Shown here one piece after another: positions 1 to 6,283 of a stretch of DNA of 10,254 nucleotides. The notes under the pieces are model-generated. The model saw only the letters and a list, made by a program, of their open reading frames with translations, did not search any database and was not told the DNA's origin. This DNA is from Pseudomonadota bacterium (GTDB taxonomy: Bacteria > Pseudomonadota > Gammaproteobacteria > Burkholderiales > Burkholderiaceae_C), in NCBI GenBank assembly GCA_023396625.1, contig JAEWVY010000379.1, positions 1 through 10,254 of the forward strand, given 5' to 3'. The position numbers and the translations under genes were made by a program. Within the stretch, counting starts at the first letter, position 1. Each line of letters starts with the position of its first letter.

Positions 1-570
1 CCGGACCTTGTCGCCCGCGGCCAGTTGCTGGTGGACCCAGGTCGTGCCTTTGCCGCCGGGCACGTGGCGGATGTTCAGCTCGATCTCGTCGGCCTGTTGC
101 GGCGCGCTGGCGATCGAGAAGGCGCGCGGTTGCGATTCGCCGGGGATGGCCAGGTTGATGTACTGGCCGGCCTGGAAGGTGATGGGTTGCGCGAGCCTGA
201 TCCAGACGCCCTTGATGGTGGGCGTGAGACTTTCGATGCGGCTGACCGTGCCGGCGAAATCCTGCACCGGCAGGTTCTGCGCGTCGGGGTCTTCGTCGAT
301 CTCGGCCTCGATCACTACGTCGGACTGCAGCGTGGCGCAGCAGGCCAGGCACTTGCCTTCGTCACGCTCGTAGTCCATCAACGCGAAGTTGCTCGCTTCG
401 CCGTGTTCGATTTCGCCGTCGCTCACCTGCACCTTGCAGGTCGCGCACAGGCCGTGACAGCAGGCGTGGGGCAGGTAAATGCCGGCCCGCAGGGCGGCGT
501 CCAGAATGGTCTGGCCGTCTTCCACCTCCACGGTCTGGCCCAGCGGTTCGATGATCAGTTGGTAGCTCAA
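1..570 (-). CDS. dmpP: Phenol hydroxylase P5, FAD/[2Fe-2S] reductase component (5' part; 3' end outside window)
   Basis: This reductase passes electrons from NADH through FAD and a [2Fe-2S] cluster to the di-iron hydroxylase. The visible 190 codons cover the plant-type ferredoxin domain (about residues 1-90) and the start of the FAD domain. Cluster ligands are C37-x4-C42-x2-C45 and a distal C77 in LACCA. The flavin motif RAFS lies at residues 149-152. The NADH-binding half is cut off by the window edge; the family is about 350 residues long. The start is a TTG at 570-568: it gives the family N-terminus (M)SYQLIIEPLG and has a GGAG ribosome site 8 nt upstream (579-582). No ATG gives this N-terminus. 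It is the last visible gene of the phenol hydroxylase operon, 97 nt after dmpO, the largest gap in the operon. The identification rests on clear family sequence recognition. Confidence 0.95.
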   Translation of the reverse strand, partial: MSYQLIIEPLGQTVEVEDGQTILDAALRAGIYLPHACCHGLCATCKVQVSDGEIEHGEASNFALMDYERDEGKCLACCATLQSDVVIEAEIDEDPDAQNLPVQDFAGTVSRIESLTPTIKGVWIRLAQPITFQAGQYINLAIPGESQPRAFSIASAPQQADEIELNIRHVPGGKGTTWVHQQLAAGDKVR

Positions 571-602
571 GTCAGGGGCTCCGGGTAGGGGGGCCGCCGG
601 GG

Positions 603-619
603 GGGGGCCACGCGCCCCC
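603..619 (-). other. GC-only hairpin in the dmpO-dmpP gap
   Basis: A perfect 6-bp inverted repeat, GGGGGC / GCCCCC, with a 5-nt loop (609-613), sits in a run of G and C tracts (about 591-635) between dmpO and dmpP. No T-run follows on the minus strand, so it is not a classical intrinsic terminator. It lies about 30 nt upstream of the dmpP start. It could act as an mRNA processing or stability barrier or lower dmpP expression relative to the hydroxylase genes; that role is inference. The G-run could also be a sequencing-error site. Confidence 0.4.
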
Positions 620-667
620 GGGGGGTCCCGGGGACTGGCGTGGGCGATGGGCGCGGGGAGGGGAAGG

Positions 668-1024
668 TCAGTGGGCCGAACCGCTCAGGCCGGTCAGGCC
701 CGGGGTGCGGAAGCGGATCACCGACTTGTGTTCCAGGCCGTTGTCGGCCAGGGATTTGTCCATGTCAGGCTTCCAGGGCTGGCCCGAGCGGAACCACTCG
801 ACCTTGTCCCAGTCGATGCGGGCGAACTCGGGGTGCGCGCCGTAGAAGCCGGGCAGTGCGCTCTTGACCAGATCACCGAACTTCATCACCGGCGGGAACG
901 GTGCGCAGAACGGTGCGCAGAGCATCATGTGGTCTTCCCAGCCGATGTAGAGGAGGGGCGCGGGGAACTTGTCCACGCTGTCCTTGGGGGCGAACGCGTA
1001 CGTGCCGACAGATTTCACAGCCAT
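668..1024 (-). CDS. dmpO: Phenol hydroxylase P4, small (gamma) subunit of the hydroxylase
   Basis: This is a small non-catalytic subunit of the multicomponent phenol hydroxylase. It packs onto the dimeric DmpL/DmpN core and is needed for an active enzyme. The 118 residues match the family length (about 119). Recognisable family segments are KFPAPLLYIGWEDHMM near residue 20, HPEFARIDWDKVEWF near residue 65, and the C-terminal HKSVIRFRTPGLTGLSGS. The ATG at 1024 has a strong AAGGAG ribosome site at 1033-1038, 8 nt upstream. The gene follows dmpN after only 18 nt, so the two are surely co-transcribed. The CAPFCAPF segment comes from two identical 12-bp DNA units (897-920), but the total length agrees with homologues. 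Confidence 0.95.
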   Translation of the reverse strand: MAVKSVGTYAFAPKDSVDKFPAPLLYIGWEDHMMLCAPFCAPFPPVMKFGDLVKSALPGFYGAHPEFARIDWDKVEWFRSGQPWKPDMDKSLADNGLEHKSVIRFRTPGLTGLSGSAH

Positions 1025-1042
1025 GTTCGTGTCTCCTTGTGC

Positions 1043-2590
1043 TCAGTTGCCGGTGGCCATCTGGCGCCACTGCTCGAAGTTCTTCTTGTCGGGCGAGTCG
1101 GCGAAGTCGAGGTTGTCGACACCCCAGGTCATCTTGTACCAACGCAGCACCTCGGCCAGCGGGTTGAAGTCGGGCTTGGTCGGATCGACGTCCGGCTCGA
1201 AGCAGTTGCCCTGGTAGATCTGGTGTACCGGCAGCCAGCTCTGCACGTACTTCTCGGGCTCGTTGTCGAAGATGTGCTTGCAGCCGTCCGAGCAGAAGTG
1301 GTACTTCATGCCGTGGTAGGTGCTCTCGCGATAGCAGATCTTGGTCGGATCGTCCGGCTCGGTGAAGAACATCGGGATCTGGCAGGTCTGGCACAGCATG
1401 GGCAGCGTGGTGTTGTAGAAGCGCCGGCCCTCGTCCTGCTCCTTGCGGTAGTGCTCCCACATCGGCCGGTAGTACTTGTCGAAGGTCTCGGGGTACTTGG
1501 CCGAGAGCCAGTCCATGTCCTGTTCGCTGGGCGCCCAGGTGTGGAAGGGGGCGGCCGCGCCGTAGTTGTAGAACACGTTCCAGGCCTGGTGCGAGAGGTG
1601 GTCCTTGTCCTTGCAGGCCTGTTCCCAGCCGGCGGGCGTCTTGATGCCGTAGCGCGCCAAGTCGGCGAACAGGGCGCCGCCGTTTTCCTCGGCGTAGATC
1701 TCCCAGGCTTCCTTCCAGCTCATCACGCGCTTGGGCAGCATGTAGTCCATCATCATGGCCACCAGCGTCAGCACGCGATAGCCGCGCCAGAACCACTTGT
1801 CCAGCCAGGCCTGCACGATGGGCAGGTTGTCCGGGTCCTGTTCCAGGATGAACTTGATGATCTCCAGGCCCAGCGTCATGTGGCGCGACTCGTCGGACTG
1901 GGCCGAGAAGCCGAAGGCCATGGCGCCCATGTCGCCGTTGTAGGCGGCGCCCGAGATGAACGGCACGAACAGCAGGTTGGTCAGCACGTACTCGAAGGCG
2001 AAGCCGATCGCGATCATGAATTCGAACGGGCCGGAGGAGACGGCGTCGTCGAAGAAGCTTTTGGGCACCGAGAGGTACCAGACGCGGTCGTGCTGGTGGC
2101 GCCAGTTCTGGAAGCCGTTGTAGTGCTTGTTGTAGTTCGAGAGGCTGTGGATCTGCGTCTGCGCGTGGCGGATCTCGTCCAGGCTCTGCATCAGGCAGGC
2201 CACGCGCGGGCCGGCACCGGCCATCTGGCGACCGACGTGGGCGAAGCCGCGGTGGGCCATGTATTCGAGCGGCGAGACGCCGGTCATGAACAGCTTGAGC
2301 GTGTTGATGTAGCGCGCATCCGTCACGCCCAGGTGACCGTTGTTCTGGGTGAACGCGTCCATGATCGCGTAGAGCTTGCGCTCCTTCTCGGCCTGGTATT
2401 TCCAGTACGCGTCCATCGTCATGCGGAACGGGTCCTCGAACTTGTCCCAGTCGTGGATCTTGATGCCCTCGTACTCCATGAAGGGGTAGACGTCCTTGAC
2501 GGCCTGGTAGGTCGGCGTCCAGGCCAGGTCGCGGGTCATCAGGTTGTAGCGGTCCTTCAGGCCCAGTTTCTTGTTGACTTTCATGTCCAT
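1043..2590 (-). CDS. dmpN: Phenol hydroxylase P3, catalytic di-iron (alpha) subunit
   Basis: This is the large oxygenase subunit holding the carboxylate-bridged di-iron centre that hydroxylates phenol (and related cresols) to catechol. It is 515 residues long, like the family. Iron ligands read from the sequence are E109, E139 and H142 in DEIRH, E200, and E234 and H237 in DESRH, i.e. the two ExxH motifs of bacterial multicomponent monooxygenases. A C-terminal four-cysteine set (C400, C403, C433, C437) fits the structural zinc site known from the Pseudomonas sp. OX1 enzyme. The start at 2590 has AGGAG at 2599-2603, 8 nt upstream; a second in-frame ATG (2584) is less well placed. It lies 37 nt after dmpM and 18 nt before dmpO. 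All catalytic residues are present, so the enzyme should be active. Whether phenol or a methylphenol is preferred cannot be read from the sequence by eye. Confidence 0.97.
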   Translation of the reverse strand: MDMKVNKKLGLKDRYNLMTRDLAWTPTYQAVKDVYPFMEYEGIKIHDWDKFEDPFRMTMDAYWKYQAEKERKLYAIMDAFTQNNGHLGVTDARYINTLKLFMTGVSPLEYMAHRGFAHVGRQMAGAGPRVACLMQSLDEIRHAQTQIHSLSNYNKHYNGFQNWRHQHDRVWYLSVPKSFFDDAVSSGPFEFMIAIGFAFEYVLTNLLFVPFISGAAYNGDMGAMAFGFSAQSDESRHMTLGLEIIKFILEQDPDNLPIVQAWLDKWFWRGYRVLTLVAMMMDYMLPKRVMSWKEAWEIYAEENGGALFADLARYGIKTPAGWEQACKDKDHLSHQAWNVFYNYGAAAPFHTWAPSEQDMDWLSAKYPETFDKYYRPMWEHYRKEQDEGRRFYNTTLPMLCQTCQIPMFFTEPDDPTKICYRESTYHGMKYHFCSDGCKHIFDNEPEKYVQSWLPVHQIYQGNCFEPDVDPTKPDFNPLAEVLRWYKMTWGVDNLDFADSPDKKNFEQWRQMATGN

Positions 2591-2627
2591 GGGAATGTCT
2601 CCTGTGGGGGTGTGGCCGGTGCCGCGC

Positions 2628-2897
2628 TCAGTGCGTCCAGCTCAGGGTGAACTCGTCGTCGGTCTCGTCGATGTGACCGGTCAGCGTGATCAGGTTGATG
2701 TGCATTTCCTGCAGGTCGAAATCACGGCCCATCTCGTCGGCCACGGTCTCGCGGCGGATGACCATGCGGTTGGGTGCGTCGATGCGCACCATCGCGGGCT
2801 GCTCGTTGATGGACGCCTCGGGGTTGTCACGCACGATGGCGTTGACGATGGCGCGGGTCTCTTCGTTCTTCTGGAAGGCGATGAACACGTTGGACAT
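2628..2897 (-). CDS. dmpM: Phenol hydroxylase P2, cofactor-less effector (coupling) protein
   Basis: This is the small regulatory protein that binds the hydroxylase and couples NADH and oxygen use to substrate hydroxylation. It carries no cofactor. The 89 residues match the family length (about 90), with recognisable segments SNVFIAFQKNEETRAIV at the N-terminus and MVIRRETVADEMGRDFDLQEM in the middle. The reading frame stays open upstream to about 3218, but the start at 2897 is preferred: it has AGGAG at 2904-2908, 6 nt upstream, gives the family N-terminus, and avoids running deep into dmpL. It lies 31 nt after dmpL and 37 nt before dmpN, within the operon. Confidence 0.96.
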   Translation of the reverse strand: MSNVFIAFQKNEETRAIVNAIVRDNPEASINEQPAMVRIDAPNRMVIRRETVADEMGRDFDLQEMHINLITLTGHIDETDDEFTLSWTH

Positions 2898-2928
2898 CGG
2901 GTGCTCCTGTTCGGGTGTGTGGGGGCTG

Positions 2929-3921
2929 TCAGACCGACAGGCCGGCCTTGGCCATGCGCGCGTCCAGGTTGCTGCGGCACTTGGCCAGCGCGGCGGCGGC
3001 GCCGTCGCCCAGCGCCAGGCGGGCGACCGGGTCCAGCGCATCGGCGGCGCGCTGGCGCCAGGCGGCGTACCAGCCGCTGACCAGCTTCTGGTTGGCCTCG
3101 CTTTCGGCGACCACGCCCTTGATGACCGAGTCCACCCACTTGCAGTGGTCCTGGAACCATTCGGCCTGGAAGCGGGTGAGCATCGACACCGTGGGGCCGG
3201 CCTTGGCGGCGATGACACCGTCGACTTCCTTGTAGGCCAGGCAGAACAGCATGCCGTCGAGCGCGACGTTCTGCGCCACGAACAGCTCGAACCAATCCTT
3301 CATCACCAGCGTGTCCTCGACGTAGCGGCGCAGACCCTGCCAGGCCGGGGCGTTCAGCCAGGCGTGCTTGGCGGCTTCCAGGTCACCCTGCTGGCCCATC
3401 AGCAGGCCCAGTCGCGTGAGGTACTGGGCAATGCCCAACTGGTCCATGCCGGCGTAGAGGCAGGCCTGGGTGACGGCGGTGCCGTAGCCGTAGGCGCACA
3501 TCGAGGCGCCGTTCATGTTGGCGCCCCAGGCGACGTGGCGCAGCGGCAGATAGAAGTCCAGTGTGGTGCGGCGCGCGCTGTCGTCGAAACCCTCGGCCAG
3601 GCCGCGTTCCTCGACGAAGTCGAAATCGGCCTCGGCCGCTTCCTGCATCCGGGCGCGGGCCTGGGTGTAGGTGCCGTAGTAGAGCTGGCGCGGATCCTTG
3701 AGCACGTACCAGTCGGCCATCACCACCTTCGTGCGGCCGGTGTCGAAGATCTCGTGTTCGGGGTCCCAGGTCGGCCGGTAGTGGAAGTTGGCGTTGGCCT
3801 GCACGTCCATCGTCGCCTCGATATAGCGCGAGGCCGCCTTGTCGACGCCGATGCGGTCGGCGATGTGGTTGAAGGTCTGCCGCAGCGGCGTGATGCTGAC
3901 GGTACGAAGGTCGATCTGCAT
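2929..3921 (-). CDS. dmpL: Phenol hydroxylase P1, beta subunit of the hydroxylase
   Basis: This is the second large subunit of the (alpha-beta-gamma)2 hydroxylase. It has the same four-helix fold as DmpN but no metal ligands, and it stabilises the core and the effector-binding surface. The 330 residues match the family (about 331). Recognisable segments are the N-terminal MQIDLRTVSITPLRQTF and NANFHYRPTWDPEHEIFD near residue 45. The frame is open further upstream to 4029, but the ATG at 3921 is chosen because it gives the family N-terminus and has GAGGAG at 3932-3937, 10 nt upstream. The longer form would run into dmpK. The gene lies 53 nt after dmpK and 31 nt before dmpM. Confidence 0.96.
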   Translation of the reverse strand: MQIDLRTVSITPLRQTFNHIADRIGVDKAASRYIEATMDVQANANFHYRPTWDPEHEIFDTGRTKVVMADWYVLKDPRQLYYGTYTQARARMQEAAEADFDFVEERGLAEGFDDSARRTTLDFYLPLRHVAWGANMNGASMCAYGYGTAVTQACLYAGMDQLGIAQYLTRLGLLMGQQGDLEAAKHAWLNAPAWQGLRRYVEDTLVMKDWFELFVAQNVALDGMLFCLAYKEVDGVIAAKAGPTVSMLTRFQAEWFQDHCKWVDSVIKGVVAESEANQKLVSGWYAAWRQRAADALDPVARLALGDGAAAALAKCRSNLDARMAKAGLSV

Positions 3922-3974
3922 GGCGGTGGGTCTCCTCGGGTGGTTCTCTGTCAAAGGTGCGCTCGGGGCGCGGA

Positions 3975-4265
3975 TCAGGGTTCGTGGCGGAAGTGCTTCT
4001 CGCGCGCCGCGCGCAGGCTCCAGTCCCATTCGTGGTCCTGGGTGCCGGCGGCCGCTTCGGGCAGCGCACCCTGGGTGGGGGTGACGCCCTGGTCCTGGCA
4101 GAACTGCCGGAACTCCGCGGCGGGCATCACCATCTCCACGAACAGCCCGGGCTCGCCGACGGCGAACTCGAACTCCACCATGCCGTTCGGGCGGGCGTCC
4201 ACCACGCGGATGAACTTGCGGCGGGGGTCGAAATCGGCTGGGGTGGCGGGGTCGAGGGATGTCAT
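3975..4265 (-). CDS. dmpK: Phenol hydroxylase P0, assembly protein
   Basis: First gene of the operon. In the characterised Pseudomonas systems this small protein is not part of the turnover complex; it assists assembly or iron loading of the hydroxylase and inhibits it in excess. The 96 residues resemble the family (about 92), with the conserved RKFIRVVDARPNGMVEFEF (residues 16-34) and a GEPGLFVEMVMPAAEF block near residue 37. The ATG at 4265 is the only reasonable start: no ATG, GTG or TTG precedes it in frame nearby, and the next in-frame candidates fall inside the conserved block. No ribosome site lies at normal distance. The only purine-rich match (AAAGGAGG, 4288-4295) is 22 nt away and overlaps the sigma-54 promoter, so it is probably not transcribed. 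Confidence 0.93.
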   Translation of the reverse strand: MTSLDPATPADFDPRRKFIRVVDARPNGMVEFEFAVGEPGLFVEMVMPAAEFRQFCQDQGVTPTQGALPEAAAGTQDHEWDWSLRAAREKHFRHEP

Positions 4266-4294
4266 GGCGGGTGGTGCTGGTCGCCGGCCTCCTT

Positions 4295-4310
4295 TGCAGC
4301 GGCCATGCCA
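4295..4310 (-). promoter_or_regulatory. Sigma-54 (-24/-12) promoter of the phenol hydroxylase operon
   Basis: On the minus strand the 16 bases read TGGCATGGCCGCTGCA. They align with the sigma-54 consensus TGGCACRNNNNTTGCW with two differences (T for C at position 6, C for T at position 12). The invariant GG and GC dinucleotides are present with the required 10-bp spacing. It faces dmpK, and its activator gene lies divergently upstream. Counting from GC at -12/-13, transcription should begin near 4284, about 19 nt before the dmpK ATG. Confidence 0.82.
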
Positions 4311-4362
4311 GCGGCCAGCGTTTTGCCGAAAAATCTCGATATTTCAGGGAAAGTCCCTAGAA

Positions 4363-4375
4363 AATCAACCATGTG
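4363..4375 (+). promoter_or_regulatory. Putative IHF binding site
   Basis: AATCAACCATGTG matches the IHF core WATCAANNNNTTR at every defined position but one (G for the first T). It lies between the -24/-12 promoter and the activator palindromes, where IHF bends DNA in the characterised Pu and Po promoters. Single short matches are common, so the placement is the main support. Confidence 0.5.
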
Positions 4376-4450
4376 CAGCGCAGCATCTGCATGGATCGGG
4401 TGAGGCCGATAGCGTTAACCTGACCTCAAGCCCGAGGAGTTTCGTGATCT

Positions 4451-4470
4451 GGTTGACGATTTGAGCAGCC
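4451..4470. promoter_or_regulatory. Possible second, degenerate activator site (UAS-like)
   Basis: When aligned in register with the good palindrome at 4483-4502, this stretch keeps about half of the arm positions (TTG on the left, TGA-CA on the right). Its centre is 32 bp, three helical turns, from the other centre, which is the usual pairing of DmpR/XylR sites. The match alone is weak; the spacing is the argument. Confidence 0.35.
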
Positions 4471-4482
4471 GGGTGGCGGCGG

Positions 4483-4502
4483 ATTTGCTCAGATGATCAA
4501 AT
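4483..4502. promoter_or_regulatory. DmpR/XylR-type upstream activator palindrome (UAS)
   Basis: Inverted repeat ATTTGCTCA - GA - TGATCAAAT: 9-bp arms with one mismatch and a 2-bp centre, resembling the TTGATCA / TGATCAA-type enhancer sites bound by DmpR and XylR. It lies about 200 bp upstream of the predicted dmpK transcription start and about 95 bp upstream of the dmpR start, so bound activator could serve the operon and also touch its own gene. Confidence 0.7.
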
Positions 4503-4585
4503 ACGGGCGGCATCGGCGCGGCTTGCTGCCGATAGCGTCCTTCGTTGAAAATATCGAGATTCACGGCGACAAAGAGCGCCATTCC

Positions 4586-4590
4586 GGAGA
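4586..4590 (+). promoter_or_regulatory. Ribosome binding site deciding the dmpR start
   Basis: GGAGA ends 5 nt before the TTG at 4596. The earlier in-frame TTG at 4545 has no comparable site. Starting at 4596 gives 559 residues, close to the 563 of DmpR. Confidence 0.6.
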
Positions 4591-4595
4591 CATCC

Positions 4596-6275
4596 TTGGA
4601 CCCGACACTGACCTACCCGCCCGACGCTGACCTGCGCCGGCTGTTGCGTTTCGAGCCCGATAGCGGTGCCATCTGGATGGGCGAGCGGCGCATGCTGCTG
4701 CTGCACACCGCTGCGTTGACCTCTCTGCGGCACGATCTCATTACCTCGGTAGGCAAGGAGCACGCGCGCCGCCTGCTTACGCGCATGGGCTATGCCTGCG
4801 GGATGCACGATGCGGGGTTCGCAGCCAAGACGCGGGGTTCGAAGACGCTGGAGGACATGTTCCTGGTCGGGCCGCAGCTGCACATGCTCGAAGGCGCGGC
4901 GCGGGTCACGCCCGTGCTGCTGAAGATGGATGCATCGGCGGGCCAGTTCGAAGGTGAGTTCCGCTGGGATGATTCTTGGGAGGCGCACGCACACCGCCTG
5001 CAGTACGGTATCGTCGACGAGCCGGCCTGCTGGACTCTGCTTGGTTACGCCAGCGGCTACACCAGCGCCTTCATGGGCCGGCTTATCCTGTTCAAGGAAA
5101 CCCGGTGCTCGGCCTGCGGCGACGACCATTGCCATATCGTCGGACGGCCGATCGAGGCCTGGCCCGACGGTGACGCGCACCGCCAGTATTTCGAGGACGA
5201 CTCGCTGCTGGAGAAAATGGCGGCACTGAGCCAGCAGGTCGAGGCGCTCAAGCGCAGCCTGGAGCCGGCCGAATCCGGTGGCATGCTGGTCGGCTCTTCA
5301 CCTGCCTTCCAGCGGGCACACGACCTGATGCGCCGTGCCGCGGCGACCCAGGTCAGCGTGTTGCTGACCGGCGAGACGGGTGTGGGTAAAGAGCGCTTCG
5401 CGCGCGCAGTGCACGAGCATTCCGATCGCGTCGCTGCGCCGTTCGTGGCGGTCAACTGTGCGGCTTTGCCGGCCGAGTTGATCGAGGCCGAGCTGTTCGG
5501 GGTCGAGAAGGGGGCCTTCACCGGCGCCCATGCGGCTCGGGCCGGCCGCTTCGAGCGGGCCGACGGCGGCACCCTGTTTCTCGATGAGGTCGGCGACCTG
5601 CCGCTACCGGCCCAGGCCAAGTTGCTACGCGTCCTGCAGGAAGGCGAGATCGAGCGCCTGGGCGGTGAGTCCACTCGCAAGGTCAATGTACGGCTGGTGG
5701 CGGCGACCAACGTCGATCTGGAGGTCGCGACCGAGCGTGGCCAGTTCCGGCGTGACCTGTTCTACCGGCTCAATGTTTACCCGATTCACATTCCGCCCCT
5801 GCGCGAGCGCATCGGCGACATTGAACCGCTGGCGCAGCATTTGCTCATGCGATTCGCGGCCCTCCACCAGAAGCGCCTGGACGGCTTCAGCGACCGTGCG
5901 CTCCAGGCGCTTTCTCACCACCGGTGGCCGGGCAATGTGCGTGAGCTGGAAAATCTGGTCGAGCGTGGCGTGATCCTGGCGGCGCAGGGCGGAGTGATTG
6001 AAGCCGAGCACCTGTTTCCAAACCAGCCCGACGCACCGCACGCGGGGCTCGACCCACGGGGTCGGCTGACCACCTGGGCGCCGCATGAAGAAGTCCGGCT
6101 GTGCGAGCAGGTACTTGAGGCTGGCATGCCGATCGAGACCCTGGAAGCGCGCGTGTTGTCGCTGGCTGTCGAACGCAGCGGTGGCAACCTTGCCGGCGCG
6201 GCGCGCATGCTGGGCCTGAGCCGAGCCCAACTGGCCTATCGCCTCAAGCGGCAGCAAGAACCCGACAGCAATTGA
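4596..6275 (+). CDS. dmpR: DmpR/XylR-family phenol-responsive sigma-54 activator
   Basis: This cytoplasmic activator binds phenols directly and then drives sigma-54 transcription of the hydroxylase operon. Residues 1-205 form the sensor (XylR_N/V4R) domain. H96 and W124 align with the phenol-contacting His and Trp of MopR, and C145, E168, C171 and C179 reproduce the spacing of its zinc site. Residues about 203-225 are the linker. The AAA+ domain (about 228-460) has Walker A GETGVGKE (259-266), the sigma-54 contact loop GAFTGA (306-311), Walker B TLFLDE (326-331) and arginine-finger residues in FRRDLFYRLNV (384-394). A Fis-type helix-turn-helix lies at about 530-552. I chose the TTG at 4596 (GGAGA upstream, 559 residues); the TTG at 4545 (576 residues) remains possible, and a TAG at 4533 bounds the frame. 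It is divergent from dmpK. The GntR gene follows almost without gap. Fully intact. Confidence 0.94.
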   Translation: MDPTLTYPPDADLRRLLRFEPDSGAIWMGERRMLLLHTAALTSLRHDLITSVGKEHARRLLTRMGYACGMHDAGFAAKTRGSKTLEDMFLVGPQLHMLEGAARVTPVLLKMDASAGQFEGEFRWDDSWEAHAHRLQYGIVDEPACWTLLGYASGYTSAFMGRLILFKETRCSACGDDHCHIVGRPIEAWPDGDAHRQYFEDDSLLEKMAALSQQVEALKRSLEPAESGGMLVGSSPAFQRAHDLMRRAAATQVSVLLTGETGVGKERFARAVHEHSDRVAAPFVAVNCAALPAELIEAELFGVEKGAFTGAHAARAGRFERADGGTLFLDEVGDLPLPAQAKLLRVLQEGEIERLGGESTRKVNVRLVAATNVDLEVATERGQFRRDLFYRLNVYPIHIPPLRERIGDIEPLAQHLLMRFAALHQKRLDGFSDRALQALSHHRWPGNVRELENLVERGVILAAQGGVIEAEHLFPNQPDAPHAGLDPRGRLTTWAPHEEVRLCEQVLEAGMPIETLEARVLSLAVERSGGNLAGAARMLGLSRAQLAYRLKRQQEPDSN

Positions 6276-6283
6276 GAAATACC

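Larger units (their letters stand above)
4266..4595. other. Divergent dmpK/dmpR regulatory region
   Basis: This 330-bp non-coding stretch separates the phenol hydroxylase operon (minus strand) from its activator gene (plus strand). Reading away from dmpK it holds a sigma-54 -24/-12 promoter, a small AGGGA/TCCCT inverted repeat (4346-4358, 3-nt loop), an IHF-like site in locally AT-rich DNA, a weak activator half-palindrome, and a good activator palindrome. An exact 11-bp direct repeat (4405-4415 and 4528-4538) is not explained by these elements. For dmpR, only a weak sigma-70-like match (TTGCTG at 4523-4528, GAAAAT at 4547-4552, 18-bp spacer) can be seen. Confidence 0.85.

Noticed and set aside
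897..920. Perfect tandem 12-bp duplication AACGGTGCGCAG in dmpO, considered as a recent expansion
   Set aside because: The encoded CAPFCAPF fits the length of homologues as I recall them (a similar APFCLP segment), so nothing seems to have been inserted; codon bias explains the identity.
647..2650. Long plus-strand open frame of 667 codons opposite dmpN, dmpO and part of dmpM
   Set aside because: It is the antisense shadow of high-GC coding sequence. Its product is rich in Val, His, Arg and Gly with no family features, whereas the opposite strand encodes recognised enzymes.
2898..3218. N-terminal extension of dmpM into dmpL
   Set aside because: It overlaps the recognised dmpL coding region and would triple the size of a highly length-conserved protein; the start at 2897 has its own ribosome site.
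2686..4464. Plus-strand open frame of 592 codons opposite dmpM, dmpL and dmpK
   Set aside because: Shadow frame for the same reason; it would also run through the regulatory region that holds the sigma-54 promoter.
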